A program made the position numbers and the translations under genes. From CAZISM01 sp964541895 (GTDB taxonomy: Bacteria > Zhuqueibacterota > Zhuqueibacteria > Residuimicrobiales > Residuimicrobiaceae): a DNA stretch of 64,000 nucleotides. Below are positions 26,542 through 35,579 of this stretch, one piece after another (position 1 is the first letter of the stretch; the number at the start of each line of letters is the position of its first letter). Under the pieces are notes generated by a model. The model did no database searches, was not told the DNA's origin, and saw only the letters and a list, made by a program, of their open reading frames with translations. The stretch covers positions 1 to 64,000 of the forward strand of contig CAZISM010000007.1 in NCBI GenBank assembly GCA_964541895.1, written 5' to 3'.

Positions 26542-27543
26542 ATGGCAACATTGAATCGCAGATCTTTTTTCAAAAAGACGCTGGCCGCCTCTACGTTGAC
26601 GGCCATGGGATTGTCCCTGGAAGAACGTATTCTGCTGGCGAACAGCTCGGCAGCAGCTGTCCAGGGTGCGGCGGCCTTGCCAAAAGGGAAAATCGGTGAT
26701 CTGGCCGTCAGCCGGGTCATCGTCGGCGGCAACCTGACCAGCGGCTTTGCGCACAGCCGTGATTTGATCTATGTCTCGCCGCTGTTGCGCCACTATTTCA
26801 CGGACGAAAAAATATTCGAGACCTGGCGGCTGTGTGAAGCCAATGGCATCAACACCGCCGTTTTGCGATTAGATGACAAGGTGTTGAATCTCATCAACAC
26901 CTATTGGCGCCAACGAGGCGGCAAACTGCAATGGATCGCACAGATCAAGGTTTCAGAGAACAATCTGACTGAAATCGATCGCGCCATCGACAACGGCGCC
27001 CATGCCGTATTTGTCCATGGCGGAGTGTCGGATGAATGTGCCGCCAAAGGCAAAATCGACCTTTTGGCCGATGCGCTGGAGCGCATTCATATGGCCGGCA
27101 TCCCCGCCGGCCTGGCCGGACATGCGCTCGAAGTGCCCATGATGGCGGAGCGCCACGGGTTGCAGCCGGATTTTTACATGAAGACCTTGAACAGCGGCAA
27201 TTACTGGACGGCCGGCCCACGCCTGCCGAAGAATCCCAAATGGAAAGCGACTGATGTTGAACTGGTGGAGCCGGAGTATGCGCAGCCCGACCAGGATAAT
27301 ATGTGGTGCACCACACCGCAACAGACCATCGCTTTTATGAAAAACGTCCGCCGGCCCTGGATTGCCTACAAGGTGCTGGGCGCCGGTGCCATTAATCCCA
27401 AAGATGGATTTCAGTACGCTTTTGCCAACGGCGCTGATTTTATCTGTGCGGGTATGTTTGACTTTCAAATTCAGGAAAACGTAATCGTGGCCTCGGCGGT
27501 GCTGTCCGGTCAATGGGCACGTTCGCGGCCATGGTGTGGTTAA
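26542..27543 (+). CDS. Tat-exported TIM-barrel-like protein, unknown function
   Basis: A 333-residue protein that begins with a twin-arginine signal (LNRRSFFKKTL, then a hydrophobic segment). The next part, KIGDLAVSRVIVGGNLTSGFAHS, is written here in two pieces (KIGDLAVSRVI and VGGNLTSGFAHS) and is a recurring start of a conserved family of exported proteins in glycan loci; it resembles aldo-keto-reductase-type beginnings. Later blocks (WIAQIKVSE, AVFVHGG, GIPAGLAGHALEVP, AYKVLGAGAINP) fit a (beta/alpha)8 barrel. No catalytic signature could be assigned. It lies 14 bases after uxaC and is probably cotranscribed with it, so it may act on uronate-containing glycans. Function is not known to me. 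Confidence 0.6.
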   Translation: MATLNRRSFFKKTLAASTLTAMGLSLEERILLANSSAAAVQGAAALPKGKIGDLAVSRVIVGGNLTSGFAHSRDLIYVSPLLRHYFTDEKIFETWRLCEANGINTAVLRLDDKVLNLINTYWRQRGGKLQWIAQIKVSENNLTEIDRAIDNGAHAVFVHGGVSDECAAKGKIDLLADALERIHMAGIPAGLAGHALEVPMMAERHGLQPDFYMKTLNSGNYWTAGPRLPKNPKWKATDVELVEPEYAQPDQDNMWCTTPQQTIAFMKNVRRPWIAYKVLGAGAINPKDGFQYAFANGADFICAGMFDFQIQENVIVASAVLSGQWARSRPWCG

Positions 27544-27564
27544 TGCGAAGGAAGGAAAGAGGGT

Positions 27565-28047
27565 ATGAAAAGGTTGTTCTGGCTCGCTATGGTTGCACTC
27601 GCCTTTACCAATTGCTCACTGATATCGCCGGAAAAAATAAACGTCGAGATACGTTATCTGGTTCCCGAACCGATTGAAGGCTTGACCACCGGTTCGGTGG
27701 TCAGCAAAATAGATGGCGACACCGTGTATGTCTACCAGCGAGTCGAGATCAATAACAGCGATATTACTGAAGCCCAATCCACGACCTATCGGGTTCACCC
27801 GGCTCTGGTGCTGGTTCTCAACGAAGAGGGCGCTTTGAAATTCAGCCAGACGACGCGAGTGAATCAGGGACAATTGTTGGGCATCTTTTTTAACGGCAAG
27901 CTGATTGCCACACCTGTTATCGGCAAGGCGGTCTATTCCGGCAAGGTGATCATTTATGGGGAATTCGATCGCCGCCAAATTGACAAGTGGGCAGCCGGCA
28001 TCAACGCCGCGTTGAAAAGCAATCCTATACCGCAAAAACAATCATGA
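27565..28047 (+). CDS. Small lipoprotein with SecD P1-head-like domain
   Basis: A 160-residue protein with a signal peptide and lipobox (ALAFTNC, Cys17). The C-terminal third resembles the P1 head subdomain of SecD/SecDF: GQLLGIFFNGKLIATPVIG, then SGKVIIYGEFDRRQIDKW. In SecD this head is part of a membrane protein that assists protein export; here it stands alone as a lipoprotein, which is unusual. The N-terminal 80 residues look beta-rich and unrelated to SecD. The stop overlaps the start of the next gene (ATGA at 28044-28047), so it is translationally coupled to the permease. Role unknown. Confidence 0.55.
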   Translation: MKRLFWLAMVALAFTNCSLISPEKINVEIRYLVPEPIEGLTTGSVVSKIDGDTVYVYQRVEINNSDITEAQSTTYRVHPALVLVLNEEGALKFSQTTRVNQGQLLGIFFNGKLIATPVIGKAVYSGKVIIYGEFDRRQIDKWAAGINAALKSNPIPQKQS

Positions 28048-29435
28048 CCGATCCCAGGGCCGTCCCGACAGAACTCTTTTCAGAAAAGACGGAACTGCGC
28101 CGACAATTGGGTTTGACCGAAGCTTTTTCCATTCTGATCGGACGCATCATCGGCTCCGGTATTTTCCGGACGCCTGGGCCCATCATGCTGCTGGTTGGAT
28201 CGGTGAGCGTGTTTTATGGCGTCTGGATCCTCGGAGGCCTGGCCACTCTGTTGGGCGCATTCTGTTACGCCGAAATGGCGGCGATGATGCCGCGTTCGGG
28301 AGGGCCCTATGCATTTCTGCGCGCCGCCTATCCGCCGGTCTGGGCTTTTTTGCGCGGCTGGGCCATGTTTTTTGTCTCGGAAACCGCTGCGATCGCTGCC
28401 GTTGCCATGGTATTCGCCGAGTACACCAACTCGTTATGCAACGTGGCTTTCGGTTTTGTCTTGCCACGTTATCTGGAAGTAGTGGTGGCGCTGGCCGTAA
28501 TCTGGCTGCTGACGCTGATCAACTGCTTCGGCGTCGGCTTGAGCGGTAAAGTGCAAAACGTATTGAGCCTGGCAAAGCTCCTGGCCCTGGGAGTTATCCT
28601 CGGCGTATCCTTTACCCAGAGCGGTCACTGGGCCCATTTCTCGCAGCCCTTCTGGCCTGATGAATTCAGCTGGGCCACGTTTATCGCCATGGGCGCTTCG
28701 TTGCGCTATGCGTTCTTTGCCTTCAGCGGTTGGGAAGGCGCCACCTATGTGGCTGAAGAGGTGCAAAATCCCCGCAAAAACCTGCCGCTCTCTCTTATAC
28801 TCGGCATCACCGGAGTGCTTCTGATCTATCTGGCCATCAACACCGCTTATCTCTATCAGATCCCGGTGCAGACCATACAGGAATCGAAATGGGTGGCCGT
28901 GGATGCCATGCAGGCGGCCATCGGCGGTCTGGGAGGCGCACTGGTTTCTCTCGCCGTCATGCTCAATACCTTTGGCAGCGTCAGTTCGCAGGTGCTGGTA
29001 AAGGCGCGCGGGGTTTATGCCATGGCCCGAGACGGTCTGTTTTTTCCTGCGTTCGGCAAAATCCACAGCAGGTACAAAACGCCGAATAACGCGCTGCTGG
29101 TGCAGGCGGTGTGGGCATCGGTGCTGTTGATGGGCGCCGCTTTCGCAACCCATGTCTATGAAACCATCATCGATTTTTTCTCGTTTACCTCGGCCATTTT
29201 TAATATTTCAACGTTTGTGGCGGTTTTCATTTTTCGCAGAAAATTCCGCAATGTGCATCGACCCTATCGAGCCTGGGGCTATCCTGTGTCGCTGGTGCTG
29301 GTGTTGATCATGCAGCTGTGGCTGCTGATCACCACGCTGATCACGGCGCTCATTCCATCGTTATGCGGGCTGGCCCTGACGCTGACCGGATTGATCTACT
29401 ATTATCGTTTTCGCATTTTTAAAAAAATGAGGTGA
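28044..29435 (+). CDS. APC-family amino-acid permease
   Basis: A 463-residue integral membrane protein with about 12 helices. The N-terminal segment IGRIIGSGIFRTPGP matches the APC superfamily substrate-binding helix (the IGSGIF motif). Members import amino acids, polyamines or related organic cations by proton or sodium symport or exchange. I chose ATG 28044 over 27987 because it overlaps the stop of the lipoprotein gene and gives the family's usual N-terminal length. Being coupled to the SecD-like lipoprotein is odd, as that is not a known partner. Substrate cannot be deduced. Confidence 0.88.
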   Translation: MTDPRAVPTELFSEKTELRRQLGLTEAFSILIGRIIGSGIFRTPGPIMLLVGSVSVFYGVWILGGLATLLGAFCYAEMAAMMPRSGGPYAFLRAAYPPVWAFLRGWAMFFVSETAAIAAVAMVFAEYTNSLCNVAFGFVLPRYLEVVVALAVIWLLTLINCFGVGLSGKVQNVLSLAKLLALGVILGVSFTQSGHWAHFSQPFWPDEFSWATFIAMGASLRYAFFAFSGWEGATYVAEEVQNPRKNLPLSLILGITGVLLIYLAINTAYLYQIPVQTIQESKWVAVDAMQAAIGGLGGALVSLAVMLNTFGSVSSQVLVKARGVYAMARDGLFFPAFGKIHSRYKTPNNALLVQAVWASVLLMGAAFATHVYETIIDFFSFTSAIFNISTFVAVFIFRRKFRNVHRPYRAWGYPVSLVLVLIMQLWLLITTLITALIPSLCGLALTLTGLIYYYRFRIFKKMR

Positions 29436-29438
29436 GCC

Positions 29439-30764
29439 ATGAAGCGCAACAGATTCATATCCCTGCTCGGGCTGATTACCCTATGCCTCGGGCTGTCCTT
29501 CGTTTACAGCCAGAGCAGGCCCGAGTTTGTCAAGGTGCTGGTAGCGCCGGATCATGCTGATTGGCAGTACAAGCCGGGTGAGCAGGTGCGCTTCCAGGTG
29601 CAGGTCTATCAATTCGGCCGCCCGCTGGAAAACGCAGCCATTCGCTATGAAATCGGGCCGGAACTGCTCAAGCCGGTGTTGACCGGCAAGCAGGTGCTGA
29701 AGAACGGCACCGCTACGCTCGATGGCGGCACCATGAAACAACCCGGTTTTATGGACTGCAAAGTAACCGTTTCACTGGACAACGTCGATTATTCCGGCAT
29801 GGCGGCCGCGGCATTTGCGCCGGATCAGATTCAGCCCACTACCACGTTGCCTGCTGATTTCAAAGAGTTCTGGGACAAAGCCAAAGCCGAAGCGGCCAGG
29901 ATTCCCCTGGACACGCGCATGACGCTGGTGCCGCAAAAGTGCACGGAACTTTTAGATGTGTATCATGTGAGCGTGCAGAATTTTTCCGCCGGCGCCCGCC
30001 TCTACGGCATGCTGTGCGTGCCAAAAAAGCCGGGCAAATACCCTGCTCTGCTGCGGGTGCCCGGCGCCGGGATCAGGCCGTATCAGGGCGATGTGGCCAA
30101 TGCGGCCAAGGGCATGATCACCTTGGAAATCGGCATTCACGGCATTCCGGTCAACCTGGAACCGTACGTCTATGATGAATTGCGCGCCGGCGCCCTGGTC
30201 AATTATCCATTTGTCAACCTTGACGATAAGGACCGTTATTACTATAAACGCGTATATCTGGGTTGCGTGCGCGCCATCGATTTTATCTATTCGTTGCCCC
30301 AGTTTGATGGAGAACGACTGGCGGTGACCGGCGGCAGTCAGGGCGGCGCGTTGACTATTGTGACTGCCGGTCTTGACAGTCGCATCAAATGGCTGGTGGC
30401 GTATTACCCTGCCTTGTGCGATTTGACCGGTTATCTCCATGGCCGGGCCGGCGGCTGGCCGCACATGTTCAATGAAGCCAATAAAGCGTTCAACGTAAAG
30501 CCCGAGAAAATCGAAACCAGCAAATATTATGATGTGGTCAATTTTGCCCGTTTTGTTAAAGCGCCCGGATACTACTCCTGGGGCTATAACGACAATGTCT
30601 GCCCGCCGACCTCGATGCATTCGGCGTATAACGTGATCACCGCTCCCAAAGCGTTGCTGGTGGCCAACGATACCGGTCACTGGGCGTATGCGGAACAGTA
30701 CGGCAAAACCGATGGCTGGCTGCTGGACAAATTGCTGGGTGCAGCTGAAATAGCACCCAAATAA
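29439..30764 (+). CDS. CE7 acetyl xylan esterase-like enzyme, exported
   Basis: A 441-residue alpha/beta hydrolase with a signal peptide (about 1-24). An N-terminal beta-sandwich of about 110 residues precedes the CE7 core. The nucleophile elbow is TGGSQGG with Ser300. Family members remove acetyl groups from xylan, pectin or other oligosaccharides. GAGGTGAG upstream supports the ATG, which begins three bases after the permease stop. Its place next to the sulfatase and the FAD-enzyme suggests that it strips acetyl groups from the same glycan. The other triad residues are expected near the C-terminus (the last His is probably in ANDTGHWAYA). Confidence 0.88.
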   Translation: MKRNRFISLLGLITLCLGLSFVYSQSRPEFVKVLVAPDHADWQYKPGEQVRFQVQVYQFGRPLENAAIRYEIGPELLKPVLTGKQVLKNGTATLDGGTMKQPGFMDCKVTVSLDNVDYSGMAAAAFAPDQIQPTTTLPADFKEFWDKAKAEAARIPLDTRMTLVPQKCTELLDVYHVSVQNFSAGARLYGMLCVPKKPGKYPALLRVPGAGIRPYQGDVANAAKGMITLEIGIHGIPVNLEPYVYDELRAGALVNYPFVNLDDKDRYYYKRVYLGCVRAIDFIYSLPQFDGERLAVTGGSQGGALTIVTAGLDSRIKWLVAYYPALCDLTGYLHGRAGGWPHMFNEANKAFNVKPEKIETSKYYDVVNFARFVKAPGYYSWGYNDNVCPPTSMHSAYNVITAPKALLVANDTGHWAYAEQYGKTDGWLLDKLLGAAEIAPK

Positions 30765-30789
30765 GCAAACGTACCTGGAGGAGGTCTCT

Positions 30790-32274
30790 ATGGTTAACCA
30801 TCAAACGACCAGCCGACGCGGTTTTCTGGGATCTGTGGCTGCCATGACGCCGCTGCTGCTCGCCGCACAGCAGAAAAAACAACGTTTGCCTTTGCCGGCA
30901 CGAATTTCGGGCCGCAAGCCCAAAAACGTCATCTTTATTCTCAGCGACGATCATCGCTACGACGCCATGGGTTTTATGGGCAAAATACCCTTCCTGCAGA
31001 CGCCTAATATGGATCGAATGGCGCAGGAAGGAGCCCATATCCGCAACGCCTTTGTTTCAACAGCTCTCTGCTCGCCGAGTCGAGCCTCCATTTTTACCGG
31101 ACAATACGCCCACAGCCACGGGGTGGTTGATAACAACACCGACATTCCGGCCGATACTATTTTTTTCCCCAGCTATTTGCAGCAGCTCGGCTATCGCACG
31201 GCGTTTTTCGGAAAATGGCATATGGGCAGCGACAGCGATGAGCCACGACCGGGTTTTGATCGCTGGGTCAGCTTTCGCGGACAGGGTGTTTACCATAATC
31301 CGGAATTGAACGTCGATGGCGCCAAGGTGCAGCGGCCAGGCTATATCACCGATCTTCTGACCGAGTATGCGCTGGAGTGGATGAAATCGCAGGAGAAGCA
31401 GCCGTTCTTTCTCTTTTTATCGCACAAGGCGGTGCACGCCATGTTTGAACCGGCGGCTCGCCATAAAGGCCGCTACGATAACGTTCCGCTGCCCTATCCG
31501 CAGACCATGGCGGACACGGAAGAGAATTATCGCAATAAACCGGCCTGGGTGCGGCAACAGCGCAACTCCTGGCATGGTGTCGATTATATGTACCACGGCC
31601 AACTGGACTTTGATACCTTTTATCGTCGCTATTGTGAAACCCTGCTGGCGCTGGACGAAAGCATCGGCCGGGTTCTGGATCATGTTCGCCAGGCCGGCCT
31701 CGAGGAAGAGACGGTCGTGTTTTATATGGGTGACAATGGTTTTTCATTCGGCGAACATGGTTTGATCGACAAGCGGCACATGTATGAAGAATCCATGCGC
31801 GTGCCGTTTCTGGTGCGGGCGCCCGGCCTGGTTCGCTCGGGCATGCAGATTGATCCACTGGTACAAAACATCGACATCGCACCCACGATCCTGGAACTGG
31901 CCGGTTTGAAGACCCCATTGCATATGCAGGGCCGCTCCTTTGTGCCCTTACTGCAGGAAAAGCAGGTGGAGTGGCGCGACGCGGTTCTGTACGAATATTA
32001 CTGGGAACGCAACTTTCCGCAAACGCCCACTGTGCACGGCGTGCGCACGCAGCAATATAAATACATGCACTATCACGGCATCTGGGATATCGACGAACTG
32101 TACGATATTCAACAGGATCCGCTGGAAACCAATAACCTGATCCATAGTCCGGCTCACAAAGATATCGTCAAGAGCCTGAACAAACGTATGTTCGATATGC
32201 TGGAAGCGAGCGGGGGGATGGCCATTCCACTGCGTCGTGACGCCGGCGGGCAGAACAACAAGCGAAAACCTTAG
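30790..32274 (+). CDS. S1-family sulfatase, Tat-exported
   Basis: A 494-residue type I sulfatase. A twin-arginine signal (SRRGFLG) opens it. The metal-binding Asp pair is D53-D54 in LSDDHR, and the formylglycine site is C94-S-P-S-R98 in CSPSR. The enzyme would hydrolyse sulfate esters from a glycan outside the cytoplasm, after maturation by a formylglycine-generating enzyme or anaerobic maturase. No dedicated maturase was found in the window: the SUMF1 domain at 20199 does not show its active cysteines. An excellent GGAGGAGG precedes the ATG. Further family blocks include GKWHMG and VVFYMGDNG. It lies between the CE7 enzyme and the FAD oxidoreductase. Confidence 0.93.
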   Translation: MVNHQTTSRRGFLGSVAAMTPLLLAAQQKKQRLPLPARISGRKPKNVIFILSDDHRYDAMGFMGKIPFLQTPNMDRMAQEGAHIRNAFVSTALCSPSRASIFTGQYAHSHGVVDNNTDIPADTIFFPSYLQQLGYRTAFFGKWHMGSDSDEPRPGFDRWVSFRGQGVYHNPELNVDGAKVQRPGYITDLLTEYALEWMKSQEKQPFFLFLSHKAVHAMFEPAARHKGRYDNVPLPYPQTMADTEENYRNKPAWVRQQRNSWHGVDYMYHGQLDFDTFYRRYCETLLALDESIGRVLDHVRQAGLEEETVVFYMGDNGFSFGEHGLIDKRHMYEESMRVPFLVRAPGLVRSGMQIDPLVQNIDIAPTILELAGLKTPLHMQGRSFVPLLQEKQVEWRDAVLYEYYWERNFPQTPTVHGVRTQQYKYMHYHGIWDIDELYDIQQDPLETNNLIHSPAHKDIVKSLNKRMFDMLEASGGMAIPLRRDAGGQNNKRKP

Positions 32275-32285
32275 AGGAGAACACC

Positions 32286-34178
32286 ATGCCATCAAGTCGC
32301 CGCGACTGGTTCAAATCGGCCGGTGCCGCCTCTGCTTTGCCGCTCACTCTGTGGGGATCAGGCCCGCTGGCCGCTTCGCCGTTGCCTAACAGCAGCGAAA
32401 CAGCACACTATGCGAAAAAAACGCTGGCTTGCGATATCGTTGTCGCCGGTGGCGGCCTGGCCGGAGTGTGTGCCGCGTTGGCGGCAGCGCGCAACGGAGC
32501 CCGCGTGGCGCTCATCCAGGATCGTTCCCGTTTGGGAGGTAACGCTTCCAGCGAAATTCGTATGCATGTGCTGGGCGCCAACAGTCATAGTCCTCTGCAA
32601 CGCTGGCGGGAAACCGGAATCATTGAGGAACTCAAACTGCTGGATGCGGCTTATAATCAACAGCGCTCCTTCGAAATGTGGGACTTGTTGCTGTATGACA
32701 AGGTCATTTCCGAGCCGAATATTGCGTTGTGGCTGGATACCTCCGTGATCGGCGCCCGGGTCCGCCGAGGCCAGGTCCGGGAGGTTACGGCGATCAGCCC
32801 CTTGCTGGAACTGGTGTTGAAAATAGAGGCCAGCTATTTTATTGATTGCACCGGTGACAGCAGCCTGGCGTATTATGCCGGCGCAGAGATCATGCGCGGT
32901 CGTGAGGCGAGTAATACGTACGGCGAATCACTGGCGCCGGAGCGAAGCGATCTCAAGACGATGGGAAACAGTATTCTGTTTTTCAGCAGGAATCATGACC
33001 GGGTTATGCCGTTCATCAAGCCGGCATGGGCCAAGAGCTACAGCGAAGAGGATTTCAGACACCGGCCGATTCGTTCCTGGGAGTATGGCTACTGGTGGAT
33101 CGAGTGGGGCGGAGAGATGGATACCATAGCCGACAATCGACGGATCCGCCATGAATTGCTCGCTATGGTGCTCGGGATCTGGGATTATATAAAGAACAGC
33201 GGTCGTTTCCCGGAATCCGCGACCTGGGCGCTGCAATGGGTGGGCATGATTCCCGGCAAACGGGAGAGCCGGAGGGTGCGCGGCGGACACGTGTTGACTC
33301 AACGGGAGGTCGAATCCGCCGAGTTGTTTCCCGACCGGGTAGCGTATGGTGGCTGGCCGATGGATGACCATCCCCCTTGCGGCATGGGCTGCCCATCGGA
33401 GCAGCCGTTTCGTTCCATCCAATTGAAGCAACCCTATTCCATTCCCTTACGCGCGCTCTACAGCCGGACTATCACCAACCTGTTCATGGCCGGTAGAAAT
33501 ATCAGCGCCTCCCATGTGGCCTTTTCATCTTCTCGTGTCATGGCCACCTGTGCCGCTCTGGGGCAGGCCGCCGGCACCGCCGCTGCCCTTTGTAAAGAGA
33601 AAAACTGCACACCCCGCGAACTGGGCGAGCAGGTGAACGTGTTGCAGCAGCGCCTGCTGCGGGATGATCAATCGCTGCTGGGAGTGTCCAACACGGATGC
33701 AAAGGATCTGGCGCGCCAGGCTGCCGTTCACGCTTCCGGCGCCACTTCCGAAGGTCCGGCAGCAGCAGTCATTGACGGCTGGAATCGTGATATCGGTGAC
33801 GACCAAAGCCATCAGTGGCAATGCAGGATGGAGCCGGCGGGAGTCTGGATAGAGCTCTCCTGGCCGGCAGAACAGCTCCTGGGTGAAATCCAGGTAACGT
33901 TTGATACCGGTCTTCATCGCAAATTATATATCACCGGCCAGGATAACGAATACGCTCAGCAGATACGGGCTCCGCAGCCGGAAACCGTGGCAGACTATGC
34001 CGTGTCTGTTTTTTCTCAGGGTAGATGGCTGACAGTGGCGGAAAACCGGAACAATGTCCTGCGCATGGTCCGACATCGATTCAATGCGGTGCGGGCTTCA
34101 CGTGTACGTCTACAAATTCAGCGAACCAACGGGGATGATTTGGCGCGCATATTTGAAATTCGCGTGTATCAACCATAA
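32286..34178 (+). CDS. Tat-exported FAD-dependent oxidoreductase with C-terminal galactose-binding-like domain
   Basis: A 630-residue protein starting with a twin-arginine signal (SSRRDWFKSAG). The FAD-binding motif GGGLAG is at 55-60, and ARVALIQDRSRLGGNAS follows, as in the FAD-dependent oxidoreductase family found in glycan loci. The final 130 residues (about 500-630) look like a galactose-binding-type beta-sandwich (WIELSWPAEQL, VTFDTGLHRKLY, ARIFEIRVYQP). Export by Tat fits a bound flavin. A sugar-oxidising role, possibly on the oligosaccharide, is inference. GAGGAGAAC upstream supports the ATG. It precedes a GH109-like enzyme 11 bases downstream and is probably cotranscribed with the sulfatase. 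Confidence 0.8.
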   Translation: MPSSRRDWFKSAGAASALPLTLWGSGPLAASPLPNSSETAHYAKKTLACDIVVAGGGLAGVCAALAAARNGARVALIQDRSRLGGNASSEIRMHVLGANSHSPLQRWRETGIIEELKLLDAAYNQQRSFEMWDLLLYDKVISEPNIALWLDTSVIGARVRRGQVREVTAISPLLELVLKIEASYFIDCTGDSSLAYYAGAEIMRGREASNTYGESLAPERSDLKTMGNSILFFSRNHDRVMPFIKPAWAKSYSEEDFRHRPIRSWEYGYWWIEWGGEMDTIADNRRIRHELLAMVLGIWDYIKNSGRFPESATWALQWVGMIPGKRESRRVRGGHVLTQREVESAELFPDRVAYGGWPMDDHPPCGMGCPSEQPFRSIQLKQPYSIPLRALYSRTITNLFMAGRNISASHVAFSSSRVMATCAALGQAAGTAAALCKEKNCTPRELGEQVNVLQQRLLRDDQSLLGVSNTDAKDLARQAAVHASGATSEGPAAAVIDGWNRDIGDDQSHQWQCRMEPAGVWIELSWPAEQLLGEIQVTFDTGLHRKLYITGQDNEYAQQIRAPQPETVADYAVSVFSQGRWLTVAENRNNVLRMVRHRFNAVRASRVRLQIQRTNGDDLARIFEIRVYQP

Positions 34179-34189
34179 GGAGGCAGCGC

Positions 34190-35506
34190 ATGTCTGACAG
34201 GACTATGAATCGCAGAGAATTTGTGCAAGGGGTTGCAGCCGGAGCTACTGCGCTTGGTACCGGCGCCCTTTGGGCGGCTGAGGCTAAAAACACCCGGCCT
34301 GTTCGTTTGGGTGTGATCGGCACCGGCAATCGCGGCCGTTCGCTCATGTCGGTGCTGCTGGGCATGCCCGGCGTGGTGATCCCGGCTCTGTGCGATATTA
34401 ATCTGGACAACCTCGGCAAAGGCCAGGATCTGGTGGTTAAGGCCGGACAGCAGAAACCGGAAGGTTATTTTCGCGATGAAGAGGCGTTTCAGCAGCTGTT
34501 GTATCGCGACGATCTCGACGCGGTTCTGATCGCCACAAGCTGGGACTGGCATGCGCCCATGGCCGTGCAGGCCATGCGCTGCGGAAAATATACGGCCGTG
34601 GAAGTGCCCGCAGCCCTCAGCATCGAAGAGTGCTGGGATCTGGTCAACACCCACGAGGAGACGCGTGTACCGTGCATGATGCTGGAGAACTGGAGTTTCC
34701 GTCGAGATAACCTCGCGGTCTTGAACATGATCCGCAAAGGCATGCTGGGTGAAATCGTGCATTGTCATTGCGCCCATTCCCACGATTGCGTGGATCACTG
34801 GTTTTTCTCTCCCGAAGGCGAGATGCGCTGGGGCGGACGATTTCTGCTGAAATACAACCGTGACCAATATCCGACGCACAGTCTGGGCCCGGTGTGGAGC
34901 TGGATGGATCTCGGCTATGGAGACTATTACGACACCATTTCCTCGGTCTCGAGCCGATCGCTGGGCATTAACAGCTACTTTCGCCGCAAATTCGGCGCCG
35001 ATCATCCCAATGCCAGGCTGAGCTACAAACAGGGCGATATCGTCACCTCTACCATTAAAACCAAAAAAGGCAACACCCTTATCATCAATTACGACATGCA
35101 ACTACCACGGCCGTATGACAACCGCTGGACCATCCAGGGCACGGAGGGCTTGTATAATGAACAGCGTAATGCGGTGTACCTGAGCCGCTTCAGTCCCGAG
35201 TACCACGAGTGGGAGCCGTTCCCGCCGTATCAGGAAAAACATGATCACCTCTGGTGGCGAAAGCACGGCGAAGCAGCGTTGAAAGCCGGCCACAGCGGCA
35301 CCGATTATCTCGAGCTTTTGCTGTTCCTCGACGCCGTGCGAAAACGAACCGCGACGCCCATCAGCGTGTATGATTCGGTTCTCATGAGCATGGTGGTGCC
35401 GCTCTCCGGACTGTCAATCGAAAAGAACGGCGCGCCGGTGGAATGCCCTGACTTTACGCGCGGGCGCTGGAAGACCACGAGACCCGGATTTGCGCTGGAC
35501 GCTTGA
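34190..35506 (+). CDS. GH109-like Gfo/Idh/MocA-family glycosidase, Tat-exported
   Basis: A 438-residue protein with a twin-arginine signal (NRREFVQG) and NAD motif GVIGTGNRG (residues 41-49). The block YPTHSLGPVWSWMDL near residue 226 and the C-terminal IEKNGAPVECPDFTRG are typical of GH109 alpha-N-acetylgalactosaminidases, which use bound NAD+ to oxidise the sugar transiently and cleave the glycoside by elimination. GGAGG upstream supports the ATG. If it follows the family it would remove terminal GalNAc, but the natural substrate might be another hexosamine or neutral sugar. Its neighbours, the FAD enzyme and the UroD-like protein, do not settle this. I am fairly sure of the family. Confidence 0.85.
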   Translation: MSDRTMNRREFVQGVAAGATALGTGALWAAEAKNTRPVRLGVIGTGNRGRSLMSVLLGMPGVVIPALCDINLDNLGKGQDLVVKAGQQKPEGYFRDEEAFQQLLYRDDLDAVLIATSWDWHAPMAVQAMRCGKYTAVEVPAALSIEECWDLVNTHEETRVPCMMLENWSFRRDNLAVLNMIRKGMLGEIVHCHCAHSHDCVDHWFFSPEGEMRWGGRFLLKYNRDQYPTHSLGPVWSWMDLGYGDYYDTISSVSSRSLGINSYFRRKFGADHPNARLSYKQGDIVTSTIKTKKGNTLIINYDMQLPRPYDNRWTIQGTEGLYNEQRNAVYLSRFSPEYHEWEPFPPYQEKHDHLWWRKHGEAALKAGHSGTDYLELLLFLDAVRKRTATPISVYDSVLMSMVVPLSGLSIEKNGAPVECPDFTRGRWKTTRPGFALDA

Positions 35507-35579
35507 GACACACAGGTAAGAATAGATAGTCACTTTATTTTTTAAAGGGCCTGATAAATCAGCAAGGGATGCCAGGACA

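Noticed and set aside
28183..29153. Long minus-strand open frames over the APC permease
   Set aside because: They are shadows of the permease, without motif or start signal.
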